A stretch of 64,000 nucleotides of DNA, taken from positions 1,612,001 to 1,676,000 of the forward strand of contig JAHLKG010000004.1 in the NCBI GenBank assembly GCA_025526995.1, read 5' to 3'. The notes beneath the pieces are model-generated. The model was not told the origin of the DNA, ran no database searches, and saw nothing but the letters and a program-made list of their open reading frames with translations. Made by a program: the position numbers and the translations under genes. Origin of the DNA: Powellomyces hirtus (lineage: Eukaryota; Chytridiomycota; Chytridiomycetes; Spizellomycetales; Powellomycetaceae). This document shows, piece by piece, positions 54,639 to 62,526 of the stretch. How positions within the stretch are numbered: position 1 is the stretch's first letter; every line of letters starts with the position of its first letter.

Positions 54639-55470
54639 ATGCCATTGTCCTGTAGCCCCGTTCGGACCCGGTCCGGAACAAACACTGCGTCTGCGCCGAT
54701 GCAGGCTTCTGCAAATGGGGGTCCTTGCAGTAAGGACGACAGAGGTCGAGCCGGTCAACCTGACAACACAGTTGTCGCTAAGGAGTATTTGGAGAAGGCG
54801 CTGTTGAAATCCCAACACATTACCGCCGAAATGCAGGAATGCATGCTGCTAGAATTGCAGCGACTCGCCGCTGAGTCACAACGAGAGATGATGGAGAAGA
54901 TGATCTCCAATTTTGCACAGATGCAAATGCAGACGGCCGCTGCTGCAAACTCTTGGGTCTTCCCGGAATACCGCCCAGACTCTTGTTCATTGAAGAACTC
55001 TTCTCCCACTTCGTCCTCAATGAATCCCATTGCAAAGGAGCTTCTTAAGCAGGTTCCTAACTTCAACAGCGATGTGAGCAGTCCGCAACTGCTTCTTGAA
55101 TTCATGGCAAAACTAGATGACTTCTTTGAGGTTGCATACCTTCCGCCGCTTCTCGAAACGAAGATGGCGGTGAGCAAACTCACATCCACCGCTCACATTT
55201 GGTGGGGGATTCAGAAAAGCCAGGGGACTGCTCCCCAAGCGTGGAATCTTTTCTAAACAGCGCTACATCTGAGGTTCACACCACCAGCGTTCAGTTCAAT
55301 GATCCGTGATAAGCTGGATGATCTCTTGCAATCCACGTCCATTGTTGCATACCACAATGTGTTCAACAAGCTTGTCATGCAGATCCCCAACATGAACAAA
55401 GGAGAGATCGAGCACCGCTATCTCAAGGGACTCAAACGATCTACTCGGCCATCATCTCGAAGGATCTCTT
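54639..55470 (+). pseudogene. copia gag (capsid region), interrupted
   Basis: From the ATG at 54639 the frame runs 205 residues to a TAA at 55254-55256. It then continues in the same frame with capsid-like sequence (RFTPPAFSSMIRDKLDDLLQ, MQIPNMNKGEIEHRYLKGL) before shifting frame near 55440. The N-terminal part is coiled-coil-like (AKEYLEKALLKSQHITAEMQ), followed by the WWGIQKSQG segment typical of retrotransposon gag. The stop and the frameshift indicate a dead copy. Confidence 0.75.
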
Positions 55471-56302
55471 GGATCTAGATGTCATGCAGGAAGCTGCAAC
55501 TCGTCAGGAACAACTTACCTCAGAGCAGGGTGCCCGCGCGCCCAAAAACGAGTCTCGCATTGAAGCTCATGTGATGCACAGCGGCCCGGCTGCCAACGCC
55601 AACGTCAACGCACATGCGCATCGAAAACCGTGGAAAACGTATCCACGGAAGGATTCACAACAACGTCGCCGCTTAGTCCCAGGGTCTCCTTGTCACCTCT
55701 GTGACCAAACTGGTCATTGGATGAAGGACTGCCTGCAAATGAGAAACGCGCGTGCGCTTCTCAAACAACATCAGCAAGGACCCGGTGCTGAAGCAAACCT
55801 TGTTTTGGCAACGAACCACCGATCCTCGCACTCAATTGCTCTTGACTCTTGCGCAACGCATCACGTCATCAAGGACTCTATCCTTCTCACCGACCTGCGA
55901 CCCATCCCGGCAGTTCAAATCAGCGTCGCAAATGGCAAAAACCTCATCGCCCGTCAAGCAGGCACGCTCACCGTCAGCAACAACGACACGGACAAAGCTA
56001 TAGTCTGCATCGACGCGCTCTACGTACCCGACGCAAGCCGCAATCTGGTTTCCACATCGCCCTTGAACCAGGAGGGTTATGTGATTACGTTCTCAACTAA
56101 AGGTTCCTCTATTTCAAAGGACGGCCGCGTCATCCTGCCGCTCCGCCACAACGGAAACCTGCCATTTATCGATGGCTACGTTGAGACCACTGCCGCTGCC
56201 TTTGCAACCGAAGCTGCAAAACAAAGGACCGCAATGTCTATAAACTATGGCATCAACGCTTTGGGCACATCGGACAACAAGCGCTTCAAGCTGCGAATCT
56301 GA
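55440..56302 (+). pseudogene. copia gag zinc knuckle and aspartic protease
   Basis: The frame following the shift contains a CCHC zinc knuckle (CHLCDQTGHWMKDC, near 55692) that packages RNA. Next is the protease segment IALDSCATHHVIKDS; copia proteases normally have LDSGA(S/T) here, and the expected Gly is Cys. The strand YVPDASRNLVSTSPL and the GAG-pre-integrase lead follow. It ends in a TGA at 56300-56302, after which the integrase zinc region continues in another frame. Confidence 0.75.
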
Positions 56303-57320
56303 TCTATTCTCTCGATCTGCCAAACAACATTGAACCGGAGCACGCGCTGTGCTCCGGCTGCTCCCTTGGTAAATCCACTCGGCTGCCCTTCAATGGGCAA
56401 AACTCTCGACCTGCGACCAAACCTCTTGATCGCATACATTCGGACATCCTTGACATGGGCACCAGTCTTCTCTCTCTCTCTGGCGCCCGCTACATCCTCA
56501 CGTTCATTGACGAATACACACGGTATTCTGTCATCTACCCCCTCAAGACCAAAGATCAAAGCAACAATTATTGGCAAAACTATTGCGCATACGCTGAATG
56601 TCATCTCGACTCCAAGATCAAGGAGCTGCGCTGCAATAACGGCGGTGAATACTATCCTCTACAGACTGAGCTGCTCGCCGACGGGATCACGTTAAACCCC
56701 ACTCATCCGTACTCCTCTCAGCAAAATGGCATTGCTGAACGGTTCAACTGTACGCTCATGGACCAGGTCCGAGCGATTCTTCATGACAGCCGCGCTCCTT
56801 TCAAAGTTTGGGGAGAAGTCGCTATGGCCGTCAACTATCTGCGTCAACGGACGCCATCATCGTCTCTCAACGGAGAGACCCCATACCAACGTTGGTTTGG
56901 AACCCCTGCCGATGTATCAAATCTCCGCACCATCTGGAGCGAGGCCTATATACATCAACCTGTACGCCGTCGCACACACCGCAAGCTTGGGGCTCGCGCT
57001 GTTGGACCGTTCCGACTAGTGGGATATCACCCCACTAAACAAGGCAACTACTGCCTCTATGATCCCTTGACGGATTTGATCATTGACGCACGAGACATCA
57101 CAATCAACGGGGCTGATTACATCAGCCCTGTTGCTCAGAGCGACACCGCTCCCGAATATGTGGTTGAGCGCATCTTACTCTCTTGCAACGGCAAAGGGGG
57201 AGAGGAATTCCTGGTCAAGTGGCTTGGCTACGACGAACCAACATGGGAACCCTTGACAATGTCTAGGACTCAGAGGCCCTGACGCGATTCACCGGAATCA
57301 AAGATGACAGCACACCCGTA
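56303..57320 (+). pseudogene. copia integrase followed by a chromodomain
   Basis: Copia-type integrase: a zinc-binding lead with CSGCSLGKSTR, the catalytic core with FIDEYTRYSVIY (first Asp), a CNNGGEY segment where Asn replaces the expected second Asp, and PYSSQQNGIAERFN with the catalytic Glu. The KLGARAVGPFRLVGYHP C-terminal module follows. Directly after it comes a chromodomain: PEYVVERILL, then EEFLVKWLGYDEPTWEPL. A one-base shift and a TAG then separate it from sequence leading to the reverse transcriptase. Chromodomains are usual in Ty3/gypsy chromoviruses, not in Ty1/copia integrases. Confidence 0.8.
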
Positions 57321-57321
57321 A

Positions 57322-58919
57322 TTGCCGAATTGCATGCCGCATGCAGCACTGACATCGACGTGCCCGCCACTTACCAGGCGGCGGTCAACTCGCCGTATGC
57401 AAAAGAGTGGAAACAAGCGATCGACGCCGAACTCTTATCTCACCGCACTAACAAGACGTGGGACACGGATACCATGCAAACACCGCCCGGCACTCACCTT
57501 GTCGATTCCAAATGGGTCTTCAAAGTCAAACGCAACGCCGATGGTTCCATCTAGAAGTTCAAAGCTTGCCTTGTCACCCAAGGCTTCACGCAGTGTGAAC
57601 GCATTGACTTCAATGAAACATATGCGCCCGTCGTCAAGTTCAACACCTTGCGGGTGCTACTTGCGCTTGCCGCTAAGCTTGACCTTCACGTCCATCAAAT
57701 GGACGTCATCACCGCATTTCTCAACGGAGATCTCGACGTAGAGATCTGGATGCGGCTTCCAGCCGGCGTTGCCGACGACATCGTCAAACTACGCCGGTCT
57801 CTTTACGGCCTTAAACAATCACTGCGCCTATGGAACAAGGTTCTCGACTCCTTTCTTCAACAGCTCAGGTTCTCAGTATCAGAACTCGACACCGCGCTCT
57901 ACATCAAGCAGACTGACAACACAAAGATCCTGATTGTTGCGGTCTACGTGGATGATCTCACAATTTTCGCATCAGACCTCAATGACCTGCTCGCTCTCAA
58001 ATCCGCGCTTGCCGAACGCTTCAAGATGGAGGACATGGGGGAGATCTCTCTCCTTCTTGGTCTTCAGATTACGCCCAACCGGTCAAAGCGCTGCATCACC
58101 GTCGGCCAACAGAAGTACATCAAAGACATGATCGACAAGTTTAACCTTAAAGGCATGCGGCCGCATCACATCCCGATGGACCTGAACTTACATCTAAATG
58201 CAAACAATGGAGCCGACGCCCTTGACACATCAGGAATCAAGGAATATCATTCGATCATTGGAACCCTAATGTATCTGATGTTAGGGACTTGCCCCAACCT
58301 GGCCTAGTCAGTCTCCCGCTTATCTCAGTTTCTGGCAGAGACGGCTGCACACATGACGGCTGCAAAGAAGGTTTGCGCGTACGCAAACACAACCAGTGAT
58401 CTCTCTCTTGTCTTCAAAGATGAGGGAGACATTGTCGGATATTCGGATGCCGATTACGCACGCTGTATGGACACGCGTTGCTCAACCTCTGGCTATGTAT
58501 TCATGCTCAACAGAGCTGCCATTTCATGGAAATCTCAATGTCAAAAATCAACCGCGCTATCCACAGCAGAAGCAAAATACATTGCACTCGCGGAATGTGC
58601 AAAGGAAGCACTCTGGATCCGGAGTCTCCTATCCGACCTGTCAGCAACGGAGCAGACAACAGTTCTCATCTATGAGGACAATCAGGCCGCTATCAAGCTT
58701 GCTGCCAATCTGACGCATCACCAATGAACCAAACACATTGATGTCCGTTATCACTTCTTGCGAGGCCTTGTTGGTAATGAGCGCATTCACCTACAGTACA
58801 TTGAGTCCAAGCTCGTGCTTGCTGACGCCTTGACAAAACCACTACCTCGCCCATTACTTAACGATCTGCGACATCGAACTGGACTCCGAACAAAATCAGA
58901 TTACACTAAATTTAGTTGA
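57322..58919 (+). pseudogene. copia reverse transcriptase and RNase H
   Basis: Reverse transcriptase motifs in order: SKWVFKVKRNADGSI, then a TAG where Trp is expected (57553-57555), VTQGFTQ, APVVKFNTLRVLLALAA, MDVITAFLNGDL, LYGLKQS, and the catalytic AVYVDDL (about 57945). RNase H follows with GYSDADYA (catalytic Asp), WKSQCQKSTALSTAEAKYIAL (Glu) and EDNQAA. In-frame stops lie at 58304-58306 and 58725-58727 (a TGA where Arg is expected). The frame ends in DYTKFS at 58917-58919, overlapping the antisense RING gene's 3' side. Confidence 0.85.
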
Positions 58920-58943
58920 AATACACTCGCCGCAACCACAATC

Positions 58944-59351
58944 TCAATCGATGATCTGACTTGTTGCATTTCGGGCAGCGTACTTCTCCACTCTGATGCA
59001 CCAGACCCCGTGAACAGCTCTCACACAGAAAACAGGGGTCATTTTTCCACAGGCGTGCGGTGTCCGACAGTCCTTTATTGTATAACACAGTGCACACCGT
59101 TTTCTTGTCACGTCCCCTTCAAAGAGGTTAATCCACAACTTCCTGTGCAATACAAAACATTAATACCCTGAAACCAGCACAACGGAACTCCTTCCTCACC
59201 TGCAGATAGCACATCTGCGTGCAGCGTTGTCAAGTGCCACCCAACTATACTGCAAACATTTAAAGCAAAACAGGTGTCCGCAGCTCCCACAGAATTCGGC
59301 ATCTCGAAAAAGACAAATGGGACACTTTGGAGCTTGAGCATTTTGTGGCAT
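58944..59351 (-). CDS. antisense RING-finger gene inside the copia element, 2 exons, probably frameshifted
   Basis: Exon 1 (59200-59351, minus) encodes MPQNAQAPKCPICLFRDAEF and onward, a complete C3HC4 RING: CPIC at about 10-13, CGH (24-26), FCFKC (28-32) and CAIC (47-50). It ends at a GTGAGG donor, and a 57 bp intron (59143-59199) with a GCACAG acceptor joins it in phase to exon 2 (58944-59142). Exon 2 starts KLWINLFEGDV and has a CALC pair, giving 116 residues. In the next reading frame a second set of zinc ligands (CFLCESC, RCPKC) continues after an A run near 59040, so one base may have been lost. RING proteins are usually E3 ubiquitin ligases. It lies between RNase H and the 3' LTR, antisense to pol. 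Confidence 0.65.
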
Positions 59352-59375
59352 GTTTGGTCACAAAAGTTGGGGGAG

Positions 59376-59630
59376 TGTTGGAACTGGACTTGTGAGATAA
59401 ACCTGTCAAATTGACAGCGCTTCAAAACCCCACGCCACTTCTGCTGCGCACTGGTGCTTCATTTAACCACGTATGATTAGATAGCTTGCACAGCCACCTT
59501 TCTTCTTCTTAGCGTAGATCTCTTTCACCCATCGTTTTACACTTAACAACACAATCATTCCATTGTCATTGAGAGTGTCGAGCTAGCTTTCCTCTGTTGC
59601 ACTACCCCTTAACCGGATTTACGCACAACA
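59376..59630 (+). repeat. 3' LTR of the copia element
   Basis: 255 bp, TGTTGGAACTGG...CGCACAACA. Preceded by the purine tract 59362-59375 and followed by the second AACAA target copy. Confidence 0.9.
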
Positions 59631-59810
59631 AACAACACACAAGCTTATTTTTACTAGTCTGGCAATGTACTCCCGATCTTTATCGTTGCTTGAGGCACAT
59701 GCATCCGCTTGGACGGTCAAATAGTTTTTATAGTCATTGTAGTTCGCTAATGGCTGCTCCTCTAGGAATTCTGTGGAGTTAGGGTTAGATGCACTTTTTT
59801 TTATTTTAAT

Positions 59811-60273
59811 TTTGCAAGTGACTGTCACACAAGTATGTTTATGCATAAATTTGTAAAATTGTAAAATATACAATATATTTTTTTTTTCAAAAACGTTTTG
59901 GGAAAACACATTGAATAGTCAAATAATTAAAGAAAAACTTATTTTCATTTATATGGTAAATATAATACTTTATGTCTATTGTAAAAACATTTCAAGTGCA
60001 CAACTCTTTAACTCAACAATACTGTGTACAGATATATAATTCAACAATATGCTACAAATTTTAAGCGAATTGTAGCAATCTTACCCCATTGTGTTATATT
60101 AAAGTTGCAAGTAACTGTCATAGTTTTAAAAATTGTAAAATATACGACTTTTTTTTTTATTAAAACATTTTAAGAAAAAACATCGAATAGTCAAATATTT
60201 AAAAAAAAAAACTCATTTTCATTTATATAGTAAATATAATAATTTATGTTTGTAGTAAAAACATTTCAAGTGC
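59811..60273. repeat. AT-rich direct repeat, two units
   Basis: Unit 1 (about 59811-60000) and unit 2 (about 60105-60273) share long stretches, e.g. GTAAAATATAC, GAATAGTCAAATA and CATTTTCATTTATAT, and both end in AAAAACATTTCAAGTGC. The units are separated by about 100 bp. They are non-coding and may lie within an intron or the 5' flank of the interrupted host gene. Confidence 0.65.
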
Positions 60274-60925
60274 TTCACAGGACCAACAGTCTTTGTACCC
60301 TGTAAGAGTATCTCCACCGGTTGACTGAAACACTTGAAGTTGGCCCAATAGCTGCTGACATCAGCCATGATTTGATTGAACGCTGAATCTGTAGCATTTC
60401 AATTTCAGTTTGCAGCCCCAGTTGTTGATTCCCTAAATGCTCCAAGACGTCGGTAAATGCGTCCAAACATGGGTTTATTATAACAACAAAGGACGCTTTG
60501 ATAGTTGATAGTAGAAAATACTGTGTATTATTGTGTGTTGTAAGGTAACAAGAGCGGAAGGGTGACCAGCAGCTGACAGCTTTATATAATGCGTGTCAGG
60601 GTGGCGTGTATAATTTATCCGGGAGGTGCTTTATTGCCTATGAGTCAGGAGTCATGTGTATCACCAATGCAGCGGGTGGCCAGCCCGAGCAAAGGATCTT
60701 GTATAATGTAATCCAAAAAGAACAAAAAAGTATAAGAATATGAGGTTTCCCCGACATTTATGGTGTCCAAACATGGATTCATGAGAGTGCACTCCTGCAG
60801 AGCGCAATTGTGCTGTGTGCACTGTTGCAGGACTGTGCCACACAGAACGCGACACAGAACCCGCGTGCATGTGTCACAAAGAAACACGGTCCTGCAAGCC
60901 ACCTGAGTGCACTAGATCTAGAAAA
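60274..60925. other. unresolved stretch upstream of the gypsy element
   Basis: Two minus-strand frames here are coding-like (60275-60466, helical; 60645-60902, very Cys-rich at its N-terminus) and share an NPCLD-encoding sequence (AATCCATGTTTGGAC/AACCCATGTTTGGAC). They may be exons of the interrupted host gene or its duplicate. No complete model could be built. Confidence 0.3.
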
Positions 60926-61255
60926 TGTACAACCTCATAAGCCTTAAATTGGACACCTTTACCCAGCGGTCTGGGAAGGAGTGTAATGAGGCGTGGCTCA
61001 CCAGCCTAAGCCTAGACACGCGTCAGGAAGGGTCCCGCGCGAGATGGATGCTAGCGTCAGCATCCCGAAGGGTACAGGACCTCAGGGTGGCCACGGATGG
61101 CCATCACGTGACCAGGGCCGCTCCGCGGCCTAGAAGAAAAGTAGGAATGCTCCAACAAAGGCGCATTCAAGACTTAGAGATCTTACAGTAGAATTAGACA
61201 TAGGGAATTCCCGAATAGAAGACTAGACTCTGGCAACGGACCTAGTATTATTACA
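60926..61255 (+). repeat. candidate 5' LTR of the gypsy element
   Basis: Bounded by TGTACAACC at 60926 and TATTATTACA ending at 61255 (TGTA...TACA ends), directly followed by TGGTAGCACC, a plausible primer-binding site. It cannot be confirmed because the 3' LTR is outside the window. Confidence 0.45.
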
Positions 61256-61283
61256 TGGTAGCACCACCCCGTAGACGACAACA

Positions 61284-62414
61284 ATGGCACGTAGCACCAG
61301 GAACAGCCCAATGGCAGTAGGAGAACCCGAAGCCGACACACCGACCAACAACCCCGTCGCAATGTTAGCTGCACAATTGGCGGAGACCCAACGCCTACTG
61401 CAGGAACAGATCGCAATGGGAGAGGCCCGCTTCGAAGCCCTTCTCTCAAGGATTCCGACCCCAGTCCAACCAGCGGTTGCAACACCGCACGTCAACATCA
61501 TCCTGGCGGAAGAAAACTGCGCACGAATGCAAGCTGAGAAGGAACGCCGAGAGAACCTTTGCAAGCAGCTGACACACTTCGACGGAAAAGGGAACAGTGA
61601 AGAAATGGTGTCGAAGGTCGACGAGTTCCTGAAGGTCCACACGCGCTACCTTGAGGCAACCGACTTCAGGACGGACCACCGGGACGTCGACCACATCTCG
61701 AGGTACCTCAAGGAAACCGCCGACGAATGGTGGCAAATGCTCAGAGATGCTGGCGACCAGCCCACGACATTGGAAGAATTCACAAGGATCCTCCGCATCC
61801 GCTTCTACCCCGCCAACTTACGAAACACCGCAGAAGCAAAGATGAAGCGGTTGGTTTTCACCAATAGCATATCGGAGTATATCGCCAAGTTCAATACCCT
61901 TCGGGCCCAGATTGCAACGCTTGACGACAAGGAGCGGCTTACCCCAAGGCAAGAACGTGCCTATTTCTTGACAGGATTCTCGACCAACCATGTCGGCCAG
62001 CGCATTCGGGACCACTGCTATGCCGCAATCATGAGGAATAATGGCGCCGAGATCCCGATCACCGAGCTACAGAATGAAGCTCTACTATGCTACAGGATTC
62101 GAGGCTATGCGGACGATGTCGCGCAGGTAACCCCCAACGGGAGGAGACGTCAGTACGCTGCAGTCCAGCCGGCTCAGGTACATCGAGGGAACTATCAAGC
62201 ACGAGAAAGGGGACGCCACACCCCCTATGGCTCAGGTCGTCCCACACGCGGTATGGACAACTACCAAGGGATTTCACGCCGTGAGCGCACCATCTACGAC
62301 GAACGCCGTGAGCGCACGAATGTTTCAACTGCGGGGGCAAGGGGCATTACGCCCGTGGGTGCCCAGCAAGTAAAGGTAAAACCGGTGAGCATAGGACGTT
62401 TGCTGCCCCTGTAG
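61284..62414 (+). CDS. gypsy gag polyprotein
   Basis: Structural capsid protein of the retrotransposon. The frame from the ATG at 61284 gives 376 residues. It has a predicted coiled coil (AAQLAETQRLLQEQIAM), then the retrotransposon gag core: HFDGKGNSEEMVSKVDEFLKV, DEWWQMLRD and FVNSIS-like FTNSISEYIAKF. An Arg/Gly-rich tail follows. A CCHC zinc knuckle (CFNCGGKGHYARGC, 62321-62362) lies in the -1 frame relative to gag, so the last ~30 residues of the listed frame are probably not the original C-terminus. This is either a frameshift mutation or a programmed shift. Confidence 0.8.
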   Translation: MARSTRNSPMAVGEPEADTPTNNPVAMLAAQLAETQRLLQEQIAMGEARFEALLSRIPTPVQPAVATPHVNIILAEENCARMQAEKERRENLCKQLTHFDGKGNSEEMVSKVDEFLKVHTRYLEATDFRTDHRDVDHISRYLKETADEWWQMLRDAGDQPTTLEEFTRILRIRFYPANLRNTAEAKMKRLVFTNSISEYIAKFNTLRAQIATLDDKERLTPRQERAYFLTGFSTNHVGQRIRDHCYAAIMRNNGAEIPITELQNEALLCYRIRGYADDVAQVTPNGRRRQYAAVQPAQVHRGNYQARERGRHTPYGSGRPTRGMDNYQGISRRERTIYDERRERTNVSTAGARGITPVGAQQVKVKPVSIGRLLPL

Positions 62415-62526
62415 AGATCACCAAAGGGTCCGGAGACGAGGCGGCCAGCGACGGGGGCTCAGTCAACAGCTCGGATTTTTGCCCCGGGTGCTGAACGCTT
62501 GCACCGTCTCAGTACCCCAACCCCAA

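Larger units (their letters stand above)
54303..59630 (+). mobile_element. Ty1/copia LTR retrotransposon, full length (5328 bp), pol frames broken
   Basis: Two 255 bp LTRs (54303-54557 and 59376-59630) start TGTTG and end CAACA, and are flanked by a 5 bp target duplication AACAA (54298-54302 and 59631-59635). A candidate primer site (GGTTATGAGCCC) follows the left LTR and a purine tract (AAAAGTTGGGGGAG) precedes the right. Gag, zinc knuckle, protease, integrase, chromodomain, reverse transcriptase and RNase H follow in copia order. All are in plus orientation but split by stops and frameshifts, so the copy cannot encode an intact polyprotein. A RING gene lies antisense near the 3' LTR. Confidence 0.92.
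54080..59770 (-). other. unidentified host gene (two exons visible) interrupted in an intron by the copia element
   Basis: Exon 54080-54256 (minus) is preceded by a canonical acceptor (TTATTTATGCAG) and reads NKKTFIEALRRKKNAG... to a TAG stop (58 residues). On the far side of the retrotransposon, 59655-59770 (minus) lies between an acceptor (ACTCCACAG) and a donor (GTAAAA), and reads EFLEEQPLANYNDYKNY...REYIARL. Both end and start in phase 0. Removing the element and one copy of its 5 bp target duplication leaves a 65 bp intron, typical for this window. The product is not recognised; it is hydrophilic and helical. Earlier exons should lie above 59770, but the AT-rich sequence there gave no clear model; frames at 60275-60466 and 60645-60902 (minus) are weak candidates. 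Confidence 0.55.
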
